Below are positions 28,192 to 36,386 of a stretch of 64,000 nucleotides of DNA, in pieces. Made by a program: the position numbers and the translations under genes. The first letter of the stretch is position 1; each line of letters opens with the position of its first letter. The notes beneath the pieces are model-generated. The model was not told where the DNA came from. It made no database searches and was given only the letters and a program-made list of their open reading frames with translations. The stretch is from Campylobacter peloridis LMG 23910 (GTDB taxonomy: Bacteria; Campylobacterota; Campylobacteria; Campylobacterales; Campylobacteraceae), in assembly GCF_000816785.1 (NCBI RefSeq), contig NZ_CP007766.1:248001-312000 (forward strand), given 5' to 3'.

Positions 28192-29523
28192 ATGGATATT
28201 GTTTTTATACTAGAGCTTTTTATTATATTTTCTATGATAGCCATAGGTGGTAGATATGGTGGTATAGGACTTGGGGTTGCAGGTGGGCTTGGTATGTGTA
28301 TTTTGGTTTTAGTTTTTGGTATGCAACCAGCTTCACTTCCTGTGAGTGTTGTGTTTATCATACTTGCTGTGATTACTTGTGTGAGTGTTTTACAAAGTGC
28401 AGGCGGACTTGATTTGCTAGTTAAAATAGCAGAAAAATTACTCAAGAAAAAACCACAAGCCATTGTTTTTATGGGGCCATTAATCACTTCAAGTTTTACA
28501 ATATTTTGTGGGACTACTTATGTGGCTTTTTCTGTTTATCCAGTGATTGCTGAAGTAGCTGCTCAAGCTAAAATTCGTCCTGAAAGAGCATTATCAGTTT
28601 CAGTTATAGCAGCAGGTATTGGGGTGGTAGCCTCACCTATGAGTGCAGCCACTGCAGGTATGGTTGCTATTTTAGCTGTTAGTGGTGTAGGGCTTGTTCA
28701 AATATTAGCTGTGGTAATGCCAGCATTTTTAATTGGTGTTATATGTGCTTGTTTGAGTGTTTTTAAAAGAGGAAAAGAACTTGAACAAGATGAGGAATTC
28801 CAAAGAAGGATAAAAACAGGAGAATATCATTTTTTAAGCGAAGATTTGCAAAATAAAGACAGCAAGCATGATCCTATGGCAAAAAGATCTTTATATGTTT
28901 TTGCTTTAGGAATTTTAACCATTATTTTCTTTGGAACTTTTACGAATTTATTGCCTCATTATGAGCTTGCAAATGGTAAAATAGAAAGACTTTCTACTCC
29001 AAATTTAATCCAAATGATTATGCTTGCAACAGCTTGCTTGATTATGCTTTTTGCTAAAGTTCCTGCTAATAAACTAGGCGAAGCCTCTGTGTTTAAATCA
29101 GGACTTATAGGGGTTGTAGGGGTTTTTGGTATAGCTTGGATGACAGGAACATTTTTTGAAGCCTATAAGCCTTTATTTAGTGATTCTTTATCGCATATTG
29201 TAGAGGATTATCCTTATTTGTTTGGCTTAGCTTTATTTGCTTTTTCTATGGTTATTTTTTCGCCTTCAGCAACAGTGGCTGCTTTAATGCCTTTGGGTGT
29301 GAGTTTGGGAATTCCTCCTCAAATTCTTATCGTGCTTTATCCTTGTGTGGCTGGAGATTTTATAGTCCCAGGTGCTAATCAAATAGCATGTGTAGCTTTT
29401 GATAGAACAGGCACAACAAAAATAGGCAAATTTGTGATTAATCATTCTTATTTAAGGCCAGGTTTTGTATTAATCACTTGTGCGACACTTGCTGGATATT
29501 TTATCTCTCAATTTGTCTTTTGA
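28192..29523 (+). CDS. DcuA/DcuB-family C4-dicarboxylate carrier
   Basis: 443-residue inner-membrane carrier with about ten to twelve hydrophobic segments. Family features include the N-terminal GGRYGGIGLGVAGGLGM loop, STFCGTTYVAFS-like segment (FTIFCGTTYVAFSVYPVIAE read in two parts), RPERALSVSVIAAGIGVVASPMSAA and the C-terminal GTTKIGKFVINHS. DcuA/B proteins exchange fumarate, malate, aspartate and succinate under low oxygen. It is translationally close to argH (5-base gap), pointing to export or exchange of fumarate. Its end meets the convergent regulator with no gap. Confidence 0.88.
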   Translation: MDIVFILELFIIFSMIAIGGRYGGIGLGVAGGLGMCILVLVFGMQPASLPVSVVFIILAVITCVSVLQSAGGLDLLVKIAEKLLKKKPQAIVFMGPLITSSFTIFCGTTYVAFSVYPVIAEVAAQAKIRPERALSVSVIAAGIGVVASPMSAATAGMVAILAVSGVGLVQILAVVMPAFLIGVICACLSVFKRGKELEQDEEFQRRIKTGEYHFLSEDLQNKDSKHDPMAKRSLYVFALGILTIIFFGTFTNLLPHYELANGKIERLSTPNLIQMIMLATACLIMLFAKVPANKLGEASVFKSGLIGVVGVFGIAWMTGTFFEAYKPLFSDSLSHIVEDYPYLFGLALFAFSMVIFSPSATVAALMPLGVSLGIPPQILIVLYPCVAGDFIVPGANQIACVAFDRTGTTKIGKFVINHSYLRPGFVLITCATLAGYFISQFVF

Positions 29524-30192
29524 TTATTTTTTAAGTTTTTGTAAATACCTATAAACGCTAGGTTCTGACATATTAAGGAATTTAGCGACTATAGGTATGC
29601 TTCCTTTTATATTAAAAATTCCTTTTGAATGAAGATTTTTAATAATTTCATCTTTTTGTTCTGTGCTTAAATTATAACCTGATTCTAAATATTTTAAATC
29701 TATATTTTCAGCTAGAATATCTTCTATAGAATGGCTAAGTGTTTCTATATTACTCATATGATGTAAATTTGTATTTTGATGATTTGAAATGTTTAATAAA
29801 TCACTAAAATCATTGATTTTTTCAAGTTCTATAATTTTACTTATAGCATTTCTAATTTCGGTGGTATCATGGTTTATACATAAAATTCCTACGATTTTAT
29901 TTTGATTTTTTATGAAAAAAGTTGAGCCAGTTACTATCTTAGATTTTCCAACTTTTGCTTTATAATCACATAAAAAATCTTTGTTTAAATACTCTTTTTC
30001 TTGCACAAGTTCGCTTGCAAAAGAAGTCAATGGAGAATTAATTGTCCTTCCACTAATATGGTTATTTGCAATCGCTGCTATGTAAGAGCCTTCTTTTGAA
30101 ATAACATGAAAAACAACTTCGTATTTGTCTCCAAGCACTTGTCCTAGAAATTGTGTTAGTTTAATAAATAATTCTTTTTGTTGTGCGTCCAT
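29524..30192 (-). CDS. PAS_6/HTH_22 (YheO-type) transcriptional regulator 2
   Basis: 222-residue paralogue of the regulator at 23904. The YheO-like PAS domain is at about 5-120 (NHISGRTINSPLTSFA, GSTFFIKNQNK, CINHDTTE) and the C-terminal helix-turn-helix ends VPIVAKFLNMSEPSVYRYLQKLKK-like. I use ATG 30192 (AAAGG ahead) instead of the upstream in-frame ATG at 30240, which aligns poorly with the paralogue. Divergent from the ridA operon, with a 13-bp inverted repeat between them, so it probably controls that operon. C. jejuni has a related regulator next to ridA. Confidence 0.86.
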   Translation of the reverse strand: MDAQQKELFIKLTQFLGQVLGDKYEVVFHVISKEGSYIAAIANNHISGRTINSPLTSFASELVQEKEYLNKDFLCDYKAKVGKSKIVTGSTFFIKNQNKIVGILCINHDTTEIRNAISKIIELEKINDFSDLLNISNHQNTNLHHMSNIETLSHSIEDILAENIDLKYLESGYNLSTEQKDEIIKNLHSKGIFNIKGSIPIVAKFLNMSEPSVYRYLQKLKK

Positions 30193-30253
30193 AGGTTTAC
30201 CTTTTTTGTATTTTTTTGTTATTTTACATAATATTTTCACTAAAATTGTTTAA

Positions 30254-30288
30254 TTTATCATAATAAAAAAAATTATTATTATGATAAA
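30254..30288. promoter_or_regulatory. 13-bp inverted repeat, candidate operator of the ridA operon
   Basis: Perfect arms 30254-30266 and 30276-30288 with a 9-base A/T spacer. It lies 6 bases upstream of the ridA -35 box and 62 bases from the divergent regulator start. It shares TAATTTATCA and the following A/T pattern with the katA upstream region. Confidence 0.6.
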
Positions 30289-30294
30289 AAAGTA

Positions 30295-30323
30295 TTGACA
30301 ATTTATTATTATAGTGATAATAT
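30295..30323 (+). promoter_or_regulatory. Strong sigma-70 promoter of the ridA operon
   Basis: TTGACA at 30295-30300, exactly 17 bases, then TAATAT at 30318-30323. A consensus -35 is rare in Campylobacter, where the -10 usually dominates. The start site would lie about 30 bases before the ridA ATG. Confidence 0.7.
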
Positions 30324-30359
30324 TATATTACATTTTTATTTAAACTAAAAGGAGAAAAC

Positions 30360-30722
30360 ATGGCAAATTACCCAAAGGCTATAGGACCATATTCAGCTTA
30401 TAGAGAAGCTAATGGTTTATTGTTTATTTCAGGACAACTTCCTATTAATCCACAAAGTGGCAATATAGAAAGTGAAGATGTAAAAGAGCAAACAAGACAA
30501 TCTTTGCTAAATATTAAGGCTATATTAGAAGAAAATAATCTTTATTTTAATAATGTAGTTAAAACAACTTGCTTTTTAGCAAATATTGATGATTTTCTAG
30601 CTTTCAATGAGGTTTATTCTGAATTTTTCGCAGCTCCATATCCTGCAAGAAGTGCTTTTGCGGTAAAAGATCTTCCTAAGGGTGCTAAAGTGGAGATAGA
30701 GGTTATTGCTCATAAAGGATAG
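30360..30722 (+). CDS. ridA: RidA family enamine/imine deaminase
   Basis: 120-residue RidA (YjgF/UK114) protein that hydrolyses reactive enamines such as 2-aminoacrylate, released by PLP enzymes, to keto acids and ammonia. The essential Arg lies in YPARSAFAVKDLPKGA (about 95-110); GPYSAYREANGLLFISGQ is the family N-terminus and VEIEVIAHKG its end. First gene of a five-gene operon including a trans-sulfuration PLP enzyme, its natural source of aminoacrylate. The start has GGAGAAAAC ahead. Confidence 0.92.
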   Translation: MANYPKAIGPYSAYREANGLLFISGQLPINPQSGNIESEDVKEQTRQSLLNIKAILEENNLYFNNVVKTTCFLANIDDFLAFNEVYSEFFAAPYPARSAFAVKDLPKGAKVEIEVIAHKG

Positions 30723-30725
30723 AGC

Positions 30726-32165
30726 ATGCTAGGTTTATTTTTTGCAGGATGTTCTGTATTTTTACTTGTTTTTATGCTTTATAAAAAAATCAACGCTCAT
30801 ATGGCGTTGCTTTTAAGTGGTTTATTTTTGTTAGCTTTAGCAGGAATTTTTGGACTTTCGCCTATTATTGATGAAAAGCAATCTTTGCATTTAGGACTTT
30901 TTGATATTTTCCAAGTAGTAAATACCAAAATGTCAAGTACTCTAGCAGGTCTTGGACTTACTTTGATGTGTATAGCAGGATTTTCTGCTTATATGGATCA
31001 TGTGGGTGCAAGTTATGCTTTATTTAAAGTATTTGAAAAACCTTTAAAAGCAGTAAAATCCCCTTATATTTTATTGTTAGTTTCATATTTTGTAATCCAA
31101 TTTTTAGTGCTTTTTATACCTTCACATGCAGGTTTAGCACTTTTGCTTATGGTTACAATGTATCCTATTTTGGTGCGTTCAGGCGTTTCTAAACTTTCTG
31201 CACTTTCAGTGATTGGAATTTGTCAATACATTGACCATGGCCCAGGAAGTGGTAATGTAATTTTAGCTGCAAAAACAGCTGAAATTGATCCAGCGGTGTA
31301 TTTTGTGCATTATCAGCTTCCTACAACTGTGCCTATTATCATAGCAGTAGGTATTGCAATTTATTTTTGCTCAAAATATTTTGATAAAAAAGAAAATTTC
31401 ACATTTAAGCGCGATGATGTTGAAAAAGAATTAGCAGAACATGATGGCAAAAGTGAAGAGCTTAAAAAGCCACCTAGAATTTATGCGATTTTACCTATTA
31501 TACCTTTAGTGTTAATTTTGGGTTTTAGTAGTGTTTTAGATAGCATCATGGTATTAATGGGGCTTACTACTATGGAAGAGGTTGAAGCAGCTTCATCTAC
31601 TGCTATTAGAATGAATGTACCAGTTGCAATGATGATTTCTACTTTCATAGCGATTATTTTTGAAATTATACGCTATAAAAGTTTGATTGATACTTTAAAT
31701 TCTATCATGGTATTTTTTAAAGGTATGGGGCATTTGTTTGTAATTACCGTTTCTTTGATTGTTTGTGGTCAAGTTTTTGCAAGCGGACTTTTATCAGTTG
31801 GTTTTGTAGATACTTTAATAGACTTTGCAAAAGATGCAGGTTTTGGAGTACTTGCTATTATCATAGCAGTTTCTATTTTACTTGCTGTGTGTGCGTTTTT
31901 GATGGGTTCAGGAAATGCAGCATTTTTTTCTTTTGCACCGCTTATCCCAAATATAGCAAAATCTTTTGGCGTTGAAACCATAGCTATGATAGCACCTATT
32001 CAAATCATGACAGGTTTTGGTAGATGTGTTTCGCCTATTGCACCGGCTATTTTGGCAATTTCAGCTATGGCTAAAGTAAATCCCTTACAAGTTGTAAAAA
32101 GAACAGCTATTCCTATGCTTGTAGCTGCTGTTGTTAATGTGATTATGACTTATGTTTATTTATAA
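30726..32165 (+). CDS. DcuC-type anaerobic C4-dicarboxylate carrier
   Basis: 479-residue inner-membrane transporter with about twelve hydrophobic segments and a charged loop near 225-245. Features such as SSTLAGLGLTLMCIAGFSAYMDHVGAS, ICQYIDHGPGSGNVILAAKTAE and MGSGNAAFFSFAPLIPNIA fit the DcuC branch of C4-dicarboxylate carriers. The substrate is probably a dicarboxylate or an amino-dicarboxylate handled by the enzymes after it. It starts 3 bases after ridA. In C. jejuni, as I recall, the equivalent gene is a pseudogene; here it is intact. Confidence 0.86.
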   Translation: MLGLFFAGCSVFLLVFMLYKKINAHMALLLSGLFLLALAGIFGLSPIIDEKQSLHLGLFDIFQVVNTKMSSTLAGLGLTLMCIAGFSAYMDHVGASYALFKVFEKPLKAVKSPYILLLVSYFVIQFLVLFIPSHAGLALLLMVTMYPILVRSGVSKLSALSVIGICQYIDHGPGSGNVILAAKTAEIDPAVYFVHYQLPTTVPIIIAVGIAIYFCSKYFDKKENFTFKRDDVEKELAEHDGKSEELKKPPRIYAILPIIPLVLILGFSSVLDSIMVLMGLTTMEEVEAASSTAIRMNVPVAMMISTFIAIIFEIIRYKSLIDTLNSIMVFFKGMGHLFVITVSLIVCGQVFASGLLSVGFVDTLIDFAKDAGFGVLAIIIAVSILLAVCAFLMGSGNAAFFSFAPLIPNIAKSFGVETIAMIAPIQIMTGFGRCVSPIAPAILAISAMAKVNPLQVVKRTAIPMLVAAVVNVIMTYVYL

Positions 32166-32175
32166 AGGATAAAAA

Positions 32176-33345
32176 ATGAATAACAAAACTAAATTAATCC
32201 ACTTAGGAAGAGGCGATGAAAATGCTGAAGTAAGATCAGTTAATCCAACCTTAATGCGTGCATCAACCATACTTTTTAAAGATCATGCTACTTGGCAAAA
32301 ATACCGCGAGTTAAGAAAAACTGATCGTGTTTTAAGTTATGGTGCTAGAGGAACAGCTACAAATTTTGAGCTTGAAAAACTAATTTGTGCGCTTGAGGGT
32401 GGCCATAGAGCACAACTTTTTCCAACAGGGCTTGCAGCATTAGCTATGGTGCTTTTAAATTATGCTAGCAAAGATGCTCATTTTTTAATCACTGATGCTA
32501 TTTATGGGCCTGTTAGAACAATTTGTGATTTATTTTTAGCTAAAATGGGTGTGGAGATTGACTTTTTAAAAGCTGATGCAAGTGATGTGGAAGAAAAAAT
32601 TAAACCTAATACAAAATTAATCCTTTGTGAAAGTCCAGGTTCTATACTTTATGAAATCATAGATTTACCAAAACTTTGTGAAATTGCACACAAACACAAT
32701 ATACCAGTAGCAATTGATAATACTTATTCAAGTGGGTATTTTTTAAATCCGCTTGCACTTGGAGTAGATATTTCAGTAATTGCAGCAACTAAATACTTAA
32801 GCGGGCATTCTGATGTTACTATGGGTATAGTGGTGATTAATGAAAAAGAATGGAAAAATTTTGACAAATTACCAGAAGCTTTGGGATTTACCACTAGCCC
32901 TGATGATGCTTATTTAGTGCTTCGTGGTATGAGAACTTTAGATGTAAGAATGAGGGCTCATGAAAAAAGTGCAGATGAAGTAGTAGAGTTTTTACAAAGT
33001 AGAAAAGAAGTTAAAACAATTTTTTATCCAAAATTAAAAACTCATCCAAACCATGAAGTTTTTATGCGTGATCACAAAGGTGCTAATGGTATGGTAACGA
33101 TTGAATTTGCAGATGGCATTTCAAAAGAACAAGCTATTAAATTTGTAGATGATTTAGAGTATTTTTCAATCGGTGCAAGTTGGGGTGGATATGAGAGCTT
33201 AGCTACTGTTACTACTCCGCCAAGAACTGCGACAGATTGGAGTACTAGAGGGCCTTTTGTGAGATTTCATATAGGCCTTGAAGATAGTAAGGATTTGATT
33301 GCTGATTTAAAACAAGCATTTGAAAAAATCAATTTTAAAGGATAA
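32176..33345 (+). CDS. Cys/Met-metabolism PLP enzyme (cystathionine beta-lyase-like)
   Basis: 389-residue fold-type I PLP enzyme of the trans-sulfuration family. The PLP lysine sits in AATKYLSGHSDVTMG (about residue 208), with YGARGT near 56, FPTGLAAL near 83 and IDNTYSSGYFLNP near 177. These fit MetC-type beta-eliminating enzymes, which release a thiol plus 2-aminoacrylate from cystathionine or related thioethers. Exact substrate cannot be fixed by reading. In operon with ridA, which would deaminate the aminoacrylate, and with a lyase 3 bases downstream. Confidence 0.87.
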   Translation: MNNKTKLIHLGRGDENAEVRSVNPTLMRASTILFKDHATWQKYRELRKTDRVLSYGARGTATNFELEKLICALEGGHRAQLFPTGLAALAMVLLNYASKDAHFLITDAIYGPVRTICDLFLAKMGVEIDFLKADASDVEEKIKPNTKLILCESPGSILYEIIDLPKLCEIAHKHNIPVAIDNTYSSGYFLNPLALGVDISVIAATKYLSGHSDVTMGIVVINEKEWKNFDKLPEALGFTTSPDDAYLVLRGMRTLDVRMRAHEKSADEVVEFLQSRKEVKTIFYPKLKTHPNHEVFMRDHKGANGMVTIEFADGISKEQAIKFVDDLEYFSIGASWGGYESLATVTTPPRTATDWSTRGPFVRFHIGLEDSKDLIADLKQAFEKINFKG

Positions 33346-33348
33346 AAC

Positions 33349-34713
33349 ATGGGTGTGAGTGTATTTGATATGAGGTTGCTTCAAGATTCTTGGAGCACCC
33401 CTGCAATGAGAGCTGTTTTTAGTGAAGAAAATAGAATTCAAAAATGGCTTGATGTAGAAGCTGCCCTAGCAAATGCTCAAGCAAAACTTGGCATTATTCC
33501 TAGTGAAGCGGCTAAAGAGATAAGTAAAAAAGCGCATTATAAATTTATGGATATGGATTTTATTTTTGCTGAGTTTAAAAAGACTAAACACCCTTTAGTG
33601 CCTACCGTGCGTGGTTTAGAAAAAGCTTGTGAAAATGGTTTTGGTGAATATGTGCATTTTGGAGTTACTACTCAAGATATCATCGATACAGGCATAGTTT
33701 TACAATTTAAAGAAGCTATGGCTTTAATCAAGCAAGATTTAAAAGATATAGCTAAAAATTTAGCAAAAATCGCAAAAGAGCATAAAAATACCGCAATGAT
33801 GGGAAGAACTTTAGCTTTGCAAGCTTTACCTATAACTTTTGGGCATAAAGTTGCAATTTGGCTTAGTGAGCTTAACCGCCATTATGAAAGAATTATAGAA
33901 CTTGAAAAAAGATTATATGTAGGATTAATCGTAGGTGCAGTAGGAACTAAAGCAAGTTTGAGTGAGAAGGCTAATGAAGTAGAAAAACTTACTTTAGAAA
34001 GTTTAAATTTAGAAGTTCCTGATATCTCATGGCAACCAGCAAGGGATCGTTTCATCGAGCTTGGTTATGTTTTAGGCAATATCAATGCAACCTTTAACAA
34101 AATCGCCCATCAGCTTTTAATCTTAGCTCATAATGAAATCGATGAAATTGCTGAACCTTTTGGAAAAGGTCAAGTAGGAAGCTCTACTATGCCACATAAA
34201 AGAAATCCTGCAGTAAGTGAAAACGCAGTAACAGTAAGTAATGCCCTAAGAGCAAATATCGCAATTTTAAGCGATATAGAAAGACACGAGCATGAAAGAG
34301 ATGGTCAAGTTTGGAAAATGGAATGGAAGCTTTTACCAGAAGCATTTTTAATGCTTTCGGTGGTGCTAGCTAATATGAAATTTGTTTTTGATGATTTAGA
34401 AGTTAAAAAAGATAAAATGCTAAAAAATCTTGATACGCTTAATGGCTTTGTATTAGCAGAACGCGTGATGTTTGCTTTGAGTGATCATTATGGTAAGCAA
34501 CATGCCCATGAGATTGTGTATGAAAATGCTATGAGAGGTATAGAAAATCATAAAACTTTCAAAGCAGTTTTGCTTGAAGATGAGCGTGTGAGTAAAATTT
34601 TGAGTGAAAAAGACATTGATGTTTTAATGGACGCTACAACTTATGTGGGTTATGCACCAAAATTAGTCGATGAATTTTTAGAAAAAATTGCAAATTCTGA
34701 AATTTTAAAGTAG
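33349..34713 (+). CDS. Fumarase/aspartase-superfamily lyase (adenylosuccinate lyase-like)
   Basis: 454-residue lyase with the superfamily signature GSSTMPHKRNPAVSE (about 281-295) and the second conserved block HFGVTTQDIIDTG (about 103-115). The layout resembles PurB and 3-carboxymuconate cycloisomerase. Members add or remove fumarate on an N, S or O atom. The setting (ridA, DcuC carrier, PLP beta-lyase, PrpD protein) argues against a purine role and for catabolism of a succinyl adduct; the substrate is inferred only. It starts 3 bases after the PLP gene and stops 6 bases before the PrpD gene. Confidence 0.85.
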   Translation: MGVSVFDMRLLQDSWSTPAMRAVFSEENRIQKWLDVEAALANAQAKLGIIPSEAAKEISKKAHYKFMDMDFIFAEFKKTKHPLVPTVRGLEKACENGFGEYVHFGVTTQDIIDTGIVLQFKEAMALIKQDLKDIAKNLAKIAKEHKNTAMMGRTLALQALPITFGHKVAIWLSELNRHYERIIELEKRLYVGLIVGAVGTKASLSEKANEVEKLTLESLNLEVPDISWQPARDRFIELGYVLGNINATFNKIAHQLLILAHNEIDEIAEPFGKGQVGSSTMPHKRNPAVSENAVTVSNALRANIAILSDIERHEHERDGQVWKMEWKLLPEAFLMLSVVLANMKFVFDDLEVKKDKMLKNLDTLNGFVLAERVMFALSDHYGKQHAHEIVYENAMRGIENHKTFKAVLLEDERVSKILSEKDIDVLMDATTYVGYAPKLVDEFLEKIANSEILK

Positions 34714-34719
34714 GAAACA

Positions 34720-36060
34720 ATGTATTTGAGTGAAAAATTAGCCGAATTTATCATAAATTTAGACTATGAAGCTATTCCTAGTGAGACAAAGCAAAGAGCA
34801 AAAGAACTTATGCTTGATACACTAGGAACAGCCCTAGCTGCTAAAAATGAATTTTGTGTTTTAAATGCAACTAAGGCTTTTGAGGCCTTAAGCATAAATC
34901 CTAGTGAAAAAATTTGGTGTGAAGATAAAAAGCTTGATGTAATTTATGCAGCGATGGTAAATGCCATTGCAGCACATGCACTTGATTTTGATGATACGCA
35001 CACTGAAGCCATTTTGCACGCTAGTGCGATTTTAACCCCGCTTTGCTTAACTTATGGATTTAGCGTGAGTAAAGATGGAAAAAAAGTTTTGAAAGCCTTT
35101 ATTGTGGGTTGGGAAATTGCTGCTAGAGTGGGTATAGCAAGCAAAGGAAGTTTTCACAAACGCGGTTTTCATACTACAGCTATAGCAGGGATTTTTGGTA
35201 GTGTGGCTGCAAGTTGTGTTTTGCTTGATTTAAACAAAGAACAAATCATCAATGCACTAGGTTTAGCAGGAAGTTTTGCAAGTGGGGTGAATGAGTTTTT
35301 ATCCAATGGATCTAATTCTAAAGTTTTACACATAGCCAATGCTTTAAAAAATGGAATTTTAGTAGCAAATTTTGCAAAAGCTAATATGAGTGGGCCTTTG
35401 AGTATATTTGAAGGAAGGGATAATATCTTTAGAACTTTTGGCTTAGAAAATGAGTGCGATAAAAATGAGCTTTGCAAGGGTTTAAATGAAATTTGGCAAG
35501 TAATGCAAGTATCTTTAAAACCTTATCCAAGTTGCCATTTTGCCCATGGGCTTATTGATTGTGCTATGAGTTTAAGAAATGATGGCTTAAAAGCACAAGA
35601 GATTAAAAGTTTGCATTGTTTTGTTGATGAGGTGCCAATTTCATTTATTTGCGATCCAATCGAAGCAAAATACACTCCACAAAGTGCTTATGCGGCTAAA
35701 TTTTCTATGCCATTTTTAATGGCTTTAGCCTTTTTTGATGGCAAAATTACTTTAAAGTCTTATGAAAATTTAAATAGGGCTGAAGTGATAGAATTTGCTA
35801 AAAAAATTAGTTATGAAAAGAAAAAATCTAGCGGTTTTCCTAAATACTTCCCTGGGCATTTAGAAGCTGTTTTAAATGATGGAAGAGTGGTTAAAAAAGA
35901 TGTGTTTATTAATAAAGGAAATTTTGACAATCCTTTAAGTTTTGATGAATTAAAAGAAAAATTCCTTTCAAATGCTAGTATAGCACTTTCTTTAGAAAAG
36001 GCTGAGGGATTAGTTAAAAAGCTTCAAAATTTAGAAAATTTAAATAGTTTTGATTTTTAG
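34720..36060 (+). CDS. MmgE/PrpD family protein
   Basis: 446-residue protein of the MmgE/PrpD family (2-methylcitrate dehydratase, cis-aconitate decarboxylase, iminodisuccinate epimerase). LDTLGTALAA (about 31-40), ALDFDDTHTEAILHASA (about 87-103), KRGFHTTA (about 147-154) and KPYPSCHFAHGLID (about 267-280) are family landmarks. No other methylcitrate-cycle gene is present, so an epimerase or dehydratase acting on the substrate of the neighbouring lyase is more likely. Last gene of the operon, followed at once by a terminator. Function assignment below family level is weak. Confidence 0.85.
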   Translation: MYLSEKLAEFIINLDYEAIPSETKQRAKELMLDTLGTALAAKNEFCVLNATKAFEALSINPSEKIWCEDKKLDVIYAAMVNAIAAHALDFDDTHTEAILHASAILTPLCLTYGFSVSKDGKKVLKAFIVGWEIAARVGIASKGSFHKRGFHTTAIAGIFGSVAASCVLLDLNKEQIINALGLAGSFASGVNEFLSNGSNSKVLHIANALKNGILVANFAKANMSGPLSIFEGRDNIFRTFGLENECDKNELCKGLNEIWQVMQVSLKPYPSCHFAHGLIDCAMSLRNDGLKAQEIKSLHCFVDEVPISFICDPIEAKYTPQSAYAAKFSMPFLMALAFFDGKITLKSYENLNRAEVIEFAKKISYEKKKSSGFPKYFPGHLEAVLNDGRVVKKDVFINKGNFDNPLSFDELKEKFLSNASIALSLEKAEGLVKKLQNLENLNSFDF

Positions 36061-36090
36061 CAATCTCATTTTTTTGAGATTGCTTATTAT
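36059..36090 (+). terminator. Rho-independent terminator of the ridA operon
   Basis: Perfect 10-bp arms 36059-36068 and 36075-36084 with a 6-T loop, followed by TTATTATTTT. The stem begins in the stop codon of the PrpD-family gene. It isolates the operon from feoAB. Confidence 0.8.
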
Positions 36091-36155
36091 TTTAAAAAAT
36101 AAATAATCTAATTTTTTATATAATACTTTCTTTCTTAGTTTTGCAAGGAAAATAC

Positions 36156-36386
36156 ATGACTTTAGATACTTTAAAAGACAATGAAGAAGCTATTATAATA
36201 GGCTTTAAAGCAGATAAACAACTTCAAGCTAGGCTTTTTAGTTTTGGTTTTGCAAAAAATAAAAAAATCAAAAAAATTCGTTCTTCTATGGCAAATTCGA
36301 CTATTATGGTTGAACTTGAAGCAAGTTGTGTGATTTTAAGAGCTAGCGAAGCTAAGGCTATTGAAATTGCAAAAGAGTTAAAATGA
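36156..36386 (+). CDS. feoA: FeoA ferrous iron transport accessory protein
   Basis: 76-residue SH3-like cytoplasmic protein that supports FeoB-mediated Fe(II) uptake. It starts MTLDTLKDNEEAII; I use ATG 36156 (CAAGGAAAA ahead) rather than an in-frame TTG five codons upstream. Its stop overlaps the feoB start (ATGA), so translation is coupled. The upstream 60 bases are nearly pure A/T, compatible with a Fur-controlled promoter, but I cannot name a clear Fur box. Confidence 0.9.
   Translation: MTLDTLKDNEEAIIIGFKADKQLQARLFSFGFAKNKKIKKIRSSMANSTIMVELEASCVILRASEAKAIEIAKELK

Noticed and set aside
31763-31975. 70-codon plus-strand open frame inside the DcuC gene
   Set aside because: Out-of-frame shadow of a well-supported membrane protein, Cys/Phe-rich, with no ribosome site.
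32176-33345. metC of methionine biosynthesis as a firm assignment
   Set aside because: The fold is right, but beta- and gamma-lyases cannot be separated by eye, and the operon suggests a catabolic role.
33349-34713. purB (adenylosuccinate lyase) of purine synthesis
   Set aside because: The motifs fit the superfamily, but the neighbours are catabolic and none is a purine gene; I keep a broader name.
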